Shown: one piece after another, positions 1 to 10,460 of the stretch
Layout of the letters: the number at the start of each line of letters is the position of its first letter
Position numbering within the stretch: position 1 is the first letter of the stretch
NCBI GenBank assembly: GCA_035772735.1
Contig: JASDFA010000027.1
Location: 35,446,001 to 35,510,000, forward strand
Direction: 5' to 3'
From: Datura wrightii
Taxonomy: Eukaryota; Streptophyta; Magnoliopsida; Solanales; Solanaceae
Length of the DNA: 64,000 nt
Translations under genes and position numbers: made by a program
The notes under the pieces: generated by a model
Seen by the model: only the letters and a program-made list of their open reading frames with translations
The model's database searches: none
Told to the model about the DNA's origin: nothing

Positions 1-184
1 AGATGTTGTCCCTAGATCTGGACACTGAATCATTAAGACTGTTTGTTTTCAACATCTGAATATGTATACTTTATTATTGTATATAAATTAAATATAATTC
101 AAACAAAAAATAATTAAATATCATAAATATATATATTTAATAAATAAATTTATTATTTGATTGAAAATGAAATATTTATGTTTA
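1..184. other. AT-rich spacer
   Basis: AT-rich DNA in which I recognise no gene, repeat end or regulatory element. Confidence 0.5.
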
Positions 185-770
185 CTAGTGATGGTGGTTG
201 TAATAATTGGTGTTACTGGCTAGTAAATGTGGTGGTGATAGTTGTTGGTAATGGTGTTGGTGATAGTTGTGATGATAGAGGTGGTTGGTGTTACAGTGAC
301 TGGCATGATGGTGGTGGTGATAGTTGTGATGATGGAGATGGTTGGTGTTGTAGTTGTTGGCGTGATAGTGGCGGTTGGTTGTGATGGTTGTGATGGTGAA
401 CTTAGTTGACGTCAGTAGTTGGTGGTGTTGATGGTGGTGGCCAAAGAACGTGTGGTGGTATAGTTGGTGGTGGTACTAATTGTGATAGTAGAGGTGGTTG
501 GTAGTAGAGATTGACTGCAGTGGTGGTAGTGACTATAGGTGTGGTAGAGGTGGCAACGACGGTAGAGGCGGCAATGACAGTAAATGTAACTGTAATGATG
601 GAGGTAGTATGTGTGGTAATGGCTGACAGTAGTGGTGGTTGACAATAGTGGCGGAGATTGGTGGTGGGGGTTGGGGGTTGGCGACGGTAATGGTGATGAT
701 GGTTGTGATGATTAGGTGGTTAGTGGTGATGACTGGTGGTTTGGATATAGCGGTGGTGAAAATTATCCAC
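185..770. repeat. GGT/GAT-rich low-complexity block
   Basis: About 590 bases made almost entirely of degenerate GGT, GAT, GTT and GGC triplets, with strong purine/T skew on the plus strand. Open frames on both strands here (Gly/Val/Asp-rich one way, His/Thr/Ser-rich the other) follow from the triplet composition and are not believable genes. It looks like a decayed trinucleotide microsatellite. Confidence 0.75.
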
Positions 771-932
771 ATAAGCATACCTCTTAATGATATTAAGACT
801 CTGCTCCAGATATTAATGATTAAAACCTATTCAGACCAAATAAGTGTTGAAATCTTAATAAAAACAAATGCACTTAATGGTCTAAAGTTTAAACCATTCA
901 AATTCAGACATCCATTAAATGCAAACAAATGA

Positions 933-1302
933 GGCTTAAATGTGAGACTAGCGTATGGGTTATGTCATACAGAGCCAGAAACAAGAGACCATCTATTTGT
1001 CTAGTGTGGGGTTACTAAACATATATGGGCAAGAATTCTAAGCTAGATGCAGAAATAGAACCATAACTGGAGCAACTGGGAAGCTCAACTACAATGGATT
1101 ATTCAAACTGAAAACGGGAAGACTCAACAATCTCAGATATTCAAGCTTGTATATGCAGAAACAGTAAATGCAATATGGATGAAAAGGAACTAGAGGATTT
1201 TCAAACAGAAGACAATGGATGCCAATATGATAGCTAGAAGAATCGCTTATACTTATAATGTGAGAACTGCTTCAGAGATTAGACACATAGTGAAGGCTTG
1301 AC
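933..1302 (+). pseudogene. LINE ORF2 C-terminal fragment (zinc-binding RVT domain)
   Basis: Read in the frame containing base 951, the sequence gives the hallmarks of the zf-RVT domain at the C-terminus of plant LINE (non-LTR) ORF2 proteins. These are a Cys-His pair, then ETRDHLF, a Cys after an in-frame stop, TKHIWARIL, and later an AETVNAIWMKRN-like segment followed by RIF. There are stops at 930-932 (upstream limit), after DHLFV, and after the KRN motif, so it is dead. The upstream reverse transcriptase and endonuclease regions are absent, as expected of a 5'-truncated LINE copy. The following ~160 bases to about 1460 are probably its 3' UTR. Family inference is from motif spacing only. 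Confidence 0.7.
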
Positions 1303-2525
1303 AGATGTAAATATGCTATGTAGTAGCGGTATATAGCTAATGGTAGGAGATAGTGATCAGGAGGATAGTAGTACTTACTTAGACTAAGTTTACAGTGGTC
1401 GTTAGCTATTTTGTAATGCTCATTCCGGTGATTAATACACAAAGTTAGTTACCTAAAGAGAGATTGTCATAAATCTTTTCCTAATAAAACTTTCACGGGG
1501 CATCCTATTTGGTTTGCCTCCATTTAATCTTATCTATTTTTTTTTAATATAGATAGATAATTTCAAACAAACATACATGCTTAGTAGTTGTACAATAAAT
1601 TTCTCGAATTTATAGCAATTGAAATACAATGCTTTAAGAAAATAAAACAGAAAAAGTGAATTTAAATCAAATAGGCCGTGAAGACAATAGCAAATCACCT
1701 TTATTATAAAATAAATTTGTTAGATTTATTATTATTATTACAAATTGATAATTGTGTTTTGTTCTTCATGATGTATGAATTTATTAGATTTTTTATTTTT
1801 ACATATACTTCAATCATGTATGATAGACTGAAGAGCTGACATACGTGAAAATTCAGACAGATGAATGAAAATTTAGCCAATTTTTACAGCATTTCAACCA
1901 AAAATGTCTGAAGTTAGACATGGGAAGTCAGGTAAAACTATAGAAAAATATGTTCAAAATTTTGCCTTGTCAAGTCAACAACTTCAATAAAGAAAATGTT
2001 TGAAGTTGGCTTTGGCAAATCATCTCAAACTACACGCAAAAATGTCCAGTGTTTGACCTTCATTAGACTATATTTCAGATAAAAATATCTAAAATCAGAC
2101 CCGTATTTTTAACTTTTAAATTGCATGCATCTAAAGTTGTTTCCAAAGCAACTAAACTTGCAAATTCTTTAAAAAAAATGCACAAATTTAATGGTGATCC
2201 CAAAAATGAATATTTATACACTTATTTAATGACAAACCAAAAGTTTCAGAAATTTAAATACAACATTTTATAAAGTAAAAAATAAATATCATAAATCTTT
2301 TACTAATACTACCCTAAATGGCAAAAAATTCAAGTGATATTTTTATAAATATCACAAAAAATAAATGTCATAAATATATTTCCAATGTTAACCTAAAAAC
2401 GATACTGAAATTTACGATATTTATTATAAATGTAAATTAAATGTCGGAAAAGTGAATTTGTAGACATTTAAATGGCGTTATACGATATTTATATAATTTC
2501 ATTGTAGGTCGAATATCTTGTAGTG

Positions 2526-2527
<2 letters not shown>
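1303..2527. other. LINE 3' tail, then AT-rich spacer
   Basis: The first ~160 bases are a plausible LINE 3' UTR with no clear poly(A). The rest is AT-rich, with several short A/T runs. No coding potential, repeat terminus or RNA gene was recognised. Confidence 0.4.

Positions 2528-2603
<76 letters not shown>
2528..2603. repeat. (AT)n microsatellite
   Basis: About 38 AT dinucleotides with one phase interruption near 2571. Self-complementary, so likely length-variable and difficult to assemble. Confidence 0.95.
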
Positions 2604-2605
<2 letters not shown>

Positions 2606-3243
2606 AAAATACTTAATCACCACAAAACATAAAAAAGATATATACATTCAACTATGATTGTTAACCTCTTTAGATATTGACTCATGATGATAGGGGGGAA
2701 ATATTAAAAGAAATATTAGCAAAAAGAAAGATGGACGATACAAATATTATAGTGGAAAGAAGCTGGTACTTAGTCTTAAGAATTAAGATTAATGAGACCC
2801 ACCTTCTTAATTTCAAACTTCCACTAACACATAATCTTATGATCTCTACCATCAATAAAACCTAAAAAGTAAAGTATTTGAAGTCAAAAAGTGTTTCTTT
2901 TATCTTTATTTGAACTCAAAAACGGTCACTTAGCTTGCGTCGCCAACTTTGGCTAACCTTCAATACTAGGACTTTGATATACGTATACATATATTTAAAG
3001 TAAAAAAGGTTTGGGTCAAAAATGCAATCTAACATATTAAAAATAGTTTAAAGTTTTCCTACAGCTTTTATTTGTTGGACCCTAATTGGCTTTTGCTAAT
3101 TTTTGGATTAAAAATATGGGCTAAGTACATAAACTAGACAAATACACTAAATTAATTACATAACAATAGTCTATATCATACTAATTATCTGTAATACCTA
3201 GCGGCATAAAATTATTACAATTCGAGCCCCATTATGAGTTTGA
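2604..3243. other. Spacer without recognised genes
   Basis: AT-rich DNA. A 62-codon open frame at 2677-2865 has no recognisable motif and is probably chance. Confidence 0.4.
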
Positions 3244-3575
3244 AGGTTTTCGCGCATAAGATACTATGGTAGTATATGAATATACTGTGATGGTATCATG
3301 ATGCATACCATGACTGTATATGAATATATTGTGATGGTATCATGAAATATACGATGACATTGTATGGATATACTGTGATAGTATCATGCATGATTAAGGA
3401 TTGTATCCCTGAAGGACTTCTCATTCCTTGGTGATACCATGACAGTATATGAATATACAATGACAATATCATGAAGGATTGAGGAGCCCTACGCGCTATT
3501 CCTGAAGAACTGCTCACCCTCAGTGATAACATGACAATATATGGATATACTATGATGGTATCATGAAGAATTATA
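3244..3575. repeat. Degenerate palindromic tandem array
   Basis: About six copies of a unit built from ATGACAGTATATGAATATAC and GATGGTATCATGA-like halves. Neighbouring halves (GTATCATGA against TGATACCATGAC) are partly complementary, so the array can fold. A longer period is also visible: the CCTGAAGGACTTCTCA block near 3408 returns as CCTGAAGAACTGCTCA at 3501, about 92 bases later. No coding frame is convincing. Confidence 0.7.
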
Positions 3576-4472
3576 GAATGAGATATTTTCTGTAATTAGT
3601 TAGGGGAGTATGAAAGTAAACAGATGGGCCATATAAATATTATTTTGCTCTGACGAGGCAATTATGTAAGTTTTCCTAAACATATTCATCCTTCTATCTA
3701 TCGGACTTATATTGCTCTTTACAATTAAAAATGTTCTTTTCTTAATGAAATTATAAGGTAGCATATGTAGAACTTTAATTAACTAGGTGATACTAATTTA
3801 ATCATCAATATGAATATTAGACTCTACTCATAATTAACCGATCTATTCGAATTTATTTGTTCGAAATTATTTGAGCTGAATTTTTAAAAATTTTCATTAT
3901 TAAAAAATGAAGAAGTTGAGTTGAATAAATTCGAAACTGATTTGCGCTTATTTGCACCAATTTTTGAATCAAAAGTTCATTTTGAAAGGAAGAAGACGTT
4001 GTTGCATTTTAAATTCATTCAGTCACAAACGTAAAACATCAAAGAAACTAAGTACAAACAAATGGTTCTAATTTTTTTGAGTTAACCTGAATATGTCGGA
4101 TTATTTATGATTAGGGCTATGTTGGACAAATTAGTTAGTGTCACATATTTAATTAAAATCTCACATGTGCCATATATCATTCAATTAAAATGATGGATAC
4201 TTTTAACCCAAAAACTAGCACAAAGACAATTGGGTTCCAAGGAATATTTTTAACCTCAAAATTAACGCTAAGTGCAACTGAAATTCAATAAGCGGAAGAC
4301 AGGCAAATTAGAACTATTTTTAATATGTTTGAGACATTTTAAAAAAATCGTTTTCATATGTTTAAGGTTTTAAAACAAAGTTAATTGATGACTTAACGGT
4401 GCCGGCCCATCGCATGTGGCTGTGCGATGACAGTTTTGGTCCATTAATGGTTGAGCTAATAATTTGGAGTAT
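3576..4472. other. Spacer without recognised genes
   Basis: AT-rich DNA with no gene, RNA or transposon end recognised. Confidence 0.4.
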
Positions 4473-4481
4473 TATATAATA
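4473..4481. repeat. 9-bp target-site duplication, left copy
   Basis: TATATAATA, repeated exactly at 6047-6055 on the far side of the Mutator-like element. Being AT-only, a chance match is possible, but length and position suit Mutator insertion. Confidence 0.6.
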
Positions 4482-5426
4482 GAGAAATTTTCATAAATAG
4501 TATTATATAATAAAATAATTATATAAAATAGCATGATTTATTAAAATTACAAAAAATAATATTTTTTTATTTTTTGATATAATTTATTGTAATTATTATG
4601 ATTGTATCTAAATTTCAAATCCTGCAATCACTCCTTAATTGATATTGTTTTTTTTTTAAGGGAAGTTGCGTATTTAATGAGAGTAAATCCCTTTTTTTAT
4701 GATCTTGGATATTTTTTTTTTCTTATTTAAAATTTTAAATCAAAATTTCACATTTGTGTAATTTCTAAATCTGAAATCGCAGATTTTGGAGAAATATTTT
4801 TTTGGTGTATCATCGTTGCAGATTTGGGAAAATTTCCAAATTTATGATGATACATGTATCAAAAACTCATCTATCTAAATGAAAGTTATGTGTTTCACTA
4901 GAAAAATTGATACATACTAATAAGCATAAAAAAATTGATATGTATACAAATATAATACATAAACACAGTATCATCAGTTTCAATAATAAATTTTTTTTAA
5001 AATGAAACAGATACACAATTAAAGAATCTACAATCTACAAAATTCTATAACATTAAATGTTTTATAAAAAATGATGCAGTTGTCATACATTAATGAATGT
5101 GAATAGGTAATTTTCAATTTGTAATTTATTCAAGATAATATTGATATATGGGCAACAAAGCAAAAAATTGGCAAGCATTTTCTAAATTAATACACAAAGC
5201 AATATGGACATTTTACATTCATGTATCACTGAAAATATTGGTAGACACTAATAACAAATTGGTAAATGTATTGATACACACAAAGCAATACATTGGTACA
5301 TAACAATGCTGGAGTTATATATATCAAATTCTGATACTGATACATGAATCAATTCCATCGTTGATACACAAAGATTAAAAAAAAACTTGAAAAAATTGCA
5401 GTGTATCAATTTTGTCATTGAAACAC

Positions 5427-5582
5427 AGACAAAAGCTTGAGAAATCCGGCAATATTATTGCTAATAAACTCTTCTGCTTTGATTTCTCCTTGAATCTTAG
5501 CTTTGACATTCTTAGTGGTGTCTAAGCTCTCGATCTCAAGAGTGATAGTCTTTCCGATGAGTGTCTTAACAAAGCTCTGCAT
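5427..5582 (-). pseudogene. Ubiquitin N-terminal fragment (captured, degenerate)
   Basis: The minus-strand frame starting at the ATG at 5580-5582 gives MQSFVKTLIGKTITLE followed by a diverged version of ubiquitin's first alpha helix (NVKAKIQ). Roughly residues 1-31 of 76 are clear. Beyond that only weak resemblance remains, and the Leu-Arg-Gly-Gly tail needed for conjugation is missing, so it cannot act as ubiquitin. The bases just upstream on this strand end in TATTTCAG directly before the ATG. Plant polyubiquitin genes often have a 5'-UTR intron ending at the start codon, so the captured piece probably derives from such a gene. It lies inside the Mutator-like element. Confidence 0.8.
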
Positions 5583-5781
5583 CTGAAATATATTGAAGTA
5601 CACAATTATCACAACTTCAATTAAAGATCAGGCCAAAAGGAATAAAAAACAAACAGCTTTGGAAATAAGAAGGACAATAATTGAGATCTACAATTTTCTA
5701 CATCTTTTTCGTCAAAAAGTTCAAATCCTTTTTTACTTTCTTCGGAGATCTGCAATTCTCTACATCTAAATCACCATGACT

Positions 5782-5815
<34 letters not shown>

Positions 5816-5833
5816 GAGAGAGAGAGAGAGAGA
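5782..5833. repeat. (GA)n microsatellite
   Basis: An interrupted GA run inside the Mutator-like element, upstream of the ubiquitin fragment in its own orientation; similar CT-rich tracts are common in plant 5' UTRs. Confidence 0.9.
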
Positions 5834-6046
5834 ATCAACAGAGATATTGAAAATTTTAAAAGAGGGAGAAACAAACATTGAATTAGAGAGAAATTCTTGC
5901 AGTTGATTAGAGAGAGAAGGTAGAAAATTGATACATATAGTAACTTGCTATTTTTGTAATTATTTTACTAATTTTTATAATTTTTTAAAAGTATTATTAT
6001 ATATTGTAAATAAATATTAAAATTTGCTTAATTATATAATTTTTCC

Positions 6047-6055
6047 TATATAATA
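6047..6055. repeat. 9-bp target-site duplication, right copy
   Basis: TATATAATA, matching 4473-4481. Confidence 0.6.
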
Positions 6056-6144
6056 TGGTAAGGTTGAAAAAATTATTTTAGTTTTCCAGTTTAGTGATGT
6101 CTAGCTCATAGGTTTGCTTCACAAAGCGAGAACCATATATGATA

Positions 6145-6398
6145 CTTTCTCCATTTTTTTTAATCGTTAGATATATTTTAAAATAAGTGTTAATTTTAAA
6201 ATTAAAAAAATAAATTAATTTTTCTTAACTCTACCTTTAGTATTTAAATTATTTTAAAATGTAAAAAAATAATTATTATATAATTTTAAAAAACACCTAT
6301 TAGTTAATAGACTTATATTAATTAAATTATAATTTCTATTAATTATTTTTAAAAAAATACGTAAACCTTAATCTATCGAATAGAAATGAGCGAAAGAG
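6145..6398. mobile_element. Tc1/mariner-type (Stowaway-like) MITE
   Basis: About 254 AT-rich bases flanked by TA. The left end CTTTCTCCATTTTTTTTAAT and the reverse-complemented right end CTCTTTCGCTCATTTCTATT are imperfect inverted repeats that extend into a common ATCGNTAGAT. No coding sequence, as usual for MITEs. A related, truncated copy begins at about 23562. Confidence 0.65.
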
Positions 6399-7008
6399 TA
6401 TAATTTATTAATCTACATTTTATGGTTGACTTACCATGCTACTAAGTCATAAATGCTTTATGTTTTTTTAAACTTTCTCCTTTAATACCGAAGTTGAAAT
6501 TAAGTGAAGTTTTGATTTAATTTGGTTATAAAAAATTACTCCTATTTATAGCAGTTTTTGTGTAATTTTGGAACATAGAAATTTCAATTCTAAAAGAATG
6601 AGTTAAGTTAGGTTCACTATACTCCAAATTCCCAATAATACAAAAGTATCAAAAAAATGAGACTATGGGAGATATTTGATTCACCACATTACTTTCTCAA
6701 AAGTATATACACCGAAGAGTGAAGTACTATAACTAATAATCATTTTTATCAAATGTTTGCTTCTTAGTCAGGGAAAACACCACCACTAACCAGGCAAATT
6801 GTGTGACAAATTGACATATACCCCATAGCAAAAAAGCAGATTATGTACCACTTTGACATTCTTAGATTAAATAACAATTATCAAATCTAGCGCAAAAAAA
6901 TGATCAAAGAAGAAACAAAATGAAAAATGAAAAATTACGTCACCAGCATGGAAAATATGCACCAAGACGACAACAAATGTATAGAAGTTGAAATTCTTTT
7001 GTTATCCA

Positions 7009-7345
7009 GGGTGCGCTTGGTAGGGAGGAAAATATTTTTTAAATTTTATTTTATTTTAATTTTTTTTATATTTAGTTAGTTAAATTAAATTTTTAAAAAT
7101 AAAGAAAATAACTTTTCTAATAAAAGTAAAAAAAATGATATTTTGCATTAATTATCTTTTCTTCACTCTCAACACACCTTACCCCACCCTATAATATTTA
7201 TCTGAATTATATTTAAAAATTGAAATAATATATTCTGTTTATTTCACATCCCTAAAGGTGGATTCAAATGTGAAAGTGGGGTTTTAATTAAGGGAAATTA
7301 TTTGGGAATTAATTATTAGACTACAATTATCATTTCTATCAAACG
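7009..7345. mobile_element. Possible degenerate MITE
   Basis: The left end GGGTGCGCTTGGTAGGGAGG resembles the terminus of the MITE at 19336. A diverged inverted match lies near 7327-7345. No clean target duplication, so the right border is a guess. Confidence 0.3.
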
Positions 7346-7384
7346 TAAAAGTTATTTACCAATAATATATATTTTTATCAAATA

Positions 7385-8115
7385 TATCAGAATTTTCTTT
7401 TTTTTTTGTTTTTACAGCTTTAGGAAAAAAAATAAAAACAGTTATAACAATTTTTTTTTGTATTCGCAGTTTTAGGGGAAAAAATAAAATAGTTATTTGT
7501 TGTTTATATATAGGTATATATTATTCACATTATTAAAAAAAAAATTCAAAACAGTTAATTTATTTTTAGGAAATGCAATTTCAAAAAAAAAAATTAAGGC
7601 AGTTAATATTTTTTTTGTTGTACTAGCAATTTTAGAAAAAAAAATAAAGCAGTTAATTTTTTTTTTATATTTCTCTTTTTTTTTTTTTTTGTATTTGCAG
7701 TATTAGAAAAAAATTAAAGCAGATAATTTTTTTTTTTAAAATCGCAGTTTTAGTTCGTATTATTAATGTATATTCTATTCTATTTTAAAATTAAAAGATC
7801 AATTCATAAGTTAAATTTGTTTTTTTCTTTTGTATTTTTAATTATACAATATATAATTTTTGCATAATAATGACTTGTGAAAAAGAAAAGAAAACGTACA
7901 AATTTATATATTGAATGTTAGAGAATAAGTGAAGAATAATTTTAGCATAACTGTAATTTGTGATCAAATTTAATTAAAATTTATTATATAATTATTCATA
8001 CTTATCAGAACTAAATGATTAAATTTAATTAAAATTATTATATAACTATTCATTTTTATAAGAATTAAGTAATTAAATTTAATTAAAATTTATTATATAA
8101 TTATTTATAAAAAAA
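7385..8115. repeat. Poly-A/T tandem repeat with AT-rich tail (copy 1)
   Basis: Six or so diverged units of about 55 bases. Each has a T-run, a CGCAG-TTTTAG core, an A-run and CAGTTAAT. They are followed by a tail (about 7750-8115) containing three units of a roughly 58-base TTAATTAAAATTTATTATAT repeat. The same repeat recurs at 23880-24201 without tail and at 50130-50436 with the tail resuming at 50998, so it is a dispersed family rather than local slippage. No coding capacity; class unknown. Confidence 0.7.
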
Positions 8116-8942
8116 TAAATAATTTAGACCTTTTAAAAATTTATTACTCCTTCACGTGGCTTGACGTGCTCGGCTAAAGGCTTAACTAACAATAGCCTCT
8201 CCTTTATGTCTTTCTTTTTCTTTTTTGAATTTTACTCTATAGATTGGGTTCTTGCCCTAAACCCTTGCAAAGTTATAATAAAAAAATATATCTACGTGAT
8301 TTGACCTGTTCGCCTAAAAGCTTAATTACGAAAGATCAATTTAAAGTCCGAGTCAATATATATATACATATATATTATATAAAGTGAGGTTAGGAAGACG
8401 TGACATGTTTTTAAAGCTTTTATTACCATTTATTTTTCTATTTTTTAAGTATTTTTTTATTTTAAAATTATTTTTTAAATTAATTTATTTAATTATTATA
8501 TTTTTCAACTCACTTATTTAGTTATTATGGTTATCACATTCACGATGGCAAACTGTTTTCTTTTTATTGGGTGTCCGTAAGAATTCAATCACTTTTTTTC
8601 TAAATCTGTAAACCTGAACAGTCAGGTCGGTGTCTCCAACAGTGATGTCTGGCGAACGGCGTCATCCTTCGCAGTCCAACAAACCCTTTCTCGGTGATGT
8701 CGGCGTCATCCTTTGGGACAGTGAAATCTGCTGAGATTGTTAGGGATTACGAGATTGGAAAGTGGGAATAGCCTCTGCTATGGGAGTCTGAGATTGTTAT
8801 GATTTCTCTGCATTATTTTTTTTAACAATTTTTCCCCCCAGAGCAACTTCAGTTCCACAGAACAAAAGACCCAAAAAATTCTTTAATTTGTTCATACCAT
8901 TTTCATATGATTAGCACTCTAAATTTTGAAGTCTAAGGGACC
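8116..8942. other. Spacer and presumed 5' region of receptor-kinase pseudogene
   Basis: AT-rich at first; from about 8600 it is less AT-rich and probably represents the old promoter and 5' UTR of the pseudogene that starts at 8943. No promoter element could be assigned confidently. Confidence 0.4.
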
Positions 8943-9045
8943 ATGCCAAGATCTTTCAATTTCTTTGTCGTATTCTTCACCATAGTCATTTGCTTTACTG
9001 CAGGAAATATTGAAGCACAAACTGGTCGTCTACCTGAAGATGAAG
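8943..9045 (+). pseudogene. Exon 1 of LRR-kinase pseudogene (signal peptide)
   Basis: Begins with ATG and encodes a hydrophobic secretion signal (NFFVVFFTIVICFTAG) followed by a short acidic LPEDE stretch. The next exon starts after TGATTGCAG at 9126 with matching phase, so the intron should begin at 9046, but the bases there are AT rather than GT. If unspliced, translation stops within five codons. Confidence 0.7.
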
Positions 9046-9214
9046 ATAAAAAGATTTGAACTTTTTTCTTTTTTAGGTAATGTTTGTACAAAAAGTTGAT
9101 ACCCATTTATTTAATTTGATTGCAGTGGAAGCTCTTAAAGAAATAGCTGCTCAATTGGGGGAAAAATATTGGGATTTTAAGCTAAACCCTTGTGATGGGA
9201 ACTCGAGTTGGAGT

Positions 9215-9219
9215 ACATC
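9215..9219. repeat. Target-site duplication of copia element, left
   Basis: ACATC, repeated at 19006-19010, immediately outside the two LTRs and inside exon 2 of the pseudogene. Confidence 0.9.
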
Positions 9220-9972
9220 TGATAGTTTACGTGCGTCCACCACTACAGAGTAGAACCAGGTCCTTTATCGGGTATAGTGAATAAAGACAGAAAGTAAAGT
9301 GCACACGATATTTACGTGAAAACCTCTTTGCCCAAGAGAGTAAAACCACGACCTACACTGGTAGGATTTTCCAAACTTCACTAAACAACCGGGCACTGTT
9401 TGATTTACAACTCCTAGTAAATCAGGGATTCAACTACTTAATCCCTTCTCTTCTCACAATACCAACAATACAAGACTTTGCAATAGCTATACTACAAAGA
9501 CTCAAGATGGCTAACTCTAGCCAAAGACTTAACCAAAATACAGCACAAATGATACCCACGATGCCCACTGTTAAACATAAAGCGGGCTTACAAAAACAAG
9601 CTCAAAATAGACAAAAACTCAACACTCTAGACTTAAAGAAGATGATACACTTTGATCAGCTGCAGTCCTTCAATGTTGATGTTTTGTCTTCAGCCTCTTT
9701 GCAAGTTTGGAAGTGTCCAACTTGTGTTGTGTGCAAAAAGTGTGTTTCAAAGTTGTTGACAAAGAATATATTTCAAATAGTGGTCTTTGTCCATTGGATA
9801 ATGGGAAGCACTGCCGCAGGCCTGCCACTGTATTACCGCAGCAGAGCAGGTCTGCAAACAGCCTTTTGTCAGCAGTACTAGGTTGACTTTTCTTGAGTGT
9901 TGTCAGCAGAGATACAACCAGTGACCTGGTTCTCCAGCGGGTTTGTTAAATCATCAAAACCTGTTTCTAATA
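9220..9972 (-). repeat. Copia LTR, left (3' LTR of minus-strand element)
   Basis: 753 bp, starting TGATAGTTTACG and ending CTGTTTCTAATA. The expected terminal CA is changed to TA here, but is intact in the right LTR. A 124-codon open frame at 9507-9881 also occurs in the other LTR, simply because the LTRs are near-identical; I do not call it a gene. Confidence 0.92.
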
Positions 9973-10195
9973 ATTTCCCCCTTTTTGATGATGAAAAACC
10001 CCCATGCTTTTCCCCCTTACTCCAGGAACCTGTTTCCCTCAAGCCTTCCGGGTTTATTCCCCCTGTTTATTCCCCCTCACACCAAGAACCGGTTGCTTTC
10101 CTCCTGTCACAGTTACTTCCCCCTTGCTTCTTTGCCCCTGTAGTTTTGCCCCTGTAGTCCCCCCTGTAATCTTCCCCCTTTTGGCATCATAAAAA
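9973..10195 (-). other. Polypurine tract and array of PPT-like motifs
   Basis: Directly inside the 3' LTR the minus strand reads AAAAAGGGGGAAAT, a classic polypurine tract that primes plus-strand DNA. At least six more AAGGGGGAA-like motifs follow over the next 200 bases (plus-strand TTCCCCCTT forms near 10010, 10055, 10072, 10118, 10157 and 10171). Only the LTR-adjacent one should be used. Confidence 0.75.
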
Positions 10196-10460
10196 AGAAA
10201 CACAGTAACACAGTAAGCAAAAATGGACGGAAGTCCGTTAACTTATGGCCACTGGGGCAACATAACACGAGCAAGGAAGTGTAAGAAGTAAACAGATATG
10301 CATTGAAACCAGAAAACCATAACAGTACATGAGAGAGACCCAAGCAACATTCATAGTCAAACAACAAGCTAGAAACAAAAACAATATTAATAGCATCACA
10401 CCACAGGATTAGAACAAAGGAAAGGACCAAAAAGGGAACAGTGCTGGAGAAAGGATAGGA
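10196..10460 (-). other. 3' untranslated region of copia element
   Basis: Lies between the env-position ORF stop and the PPT array. No domain or structured RNA recognised. Confidence 0.5.

Larger units (their letters stand above)
4482..6046. mobile_element. Mutator-like (Pack-MULE-type) non-autonomous element
   Basis: A 1565-bp segment bounded by perfect 9-bp direct repeats, the duplication size made by Mutator-like transposases. The ends are imperfect inverted repeats: GAGAAATTTTCATAA at the left and, reverse-complemented, GGAAAAATTATATAA at the right, about 10 of 15 matching, with longer AT-rich similarity inside. No transposase is encoded. The interior holds a minus-strand ubiquitin fragment preceded by an intron-acceptor-like sequence and a GA microsatellite. 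That fits a Pack-MULE that captured the 5' part of a ubiquitin gene. The AT-rich ends leave some doubt about exact termini. Confidence 0.6.

Noticed and set aside
157..932. Open frames of 75-97 codons over the GGT/GAT block on both strands
   Set aside because: Composition-driven: triplet repeats avoid stops in several frames. No domain, no start context and mirrored on both strands.
9507..9881. Identical 124-codon frame in each copia LTR (also 18540-18914)
   Set aside because: LTRs are duplicates, so two copies do not show selection. No recognisable domain; reads against the element's coding strand.
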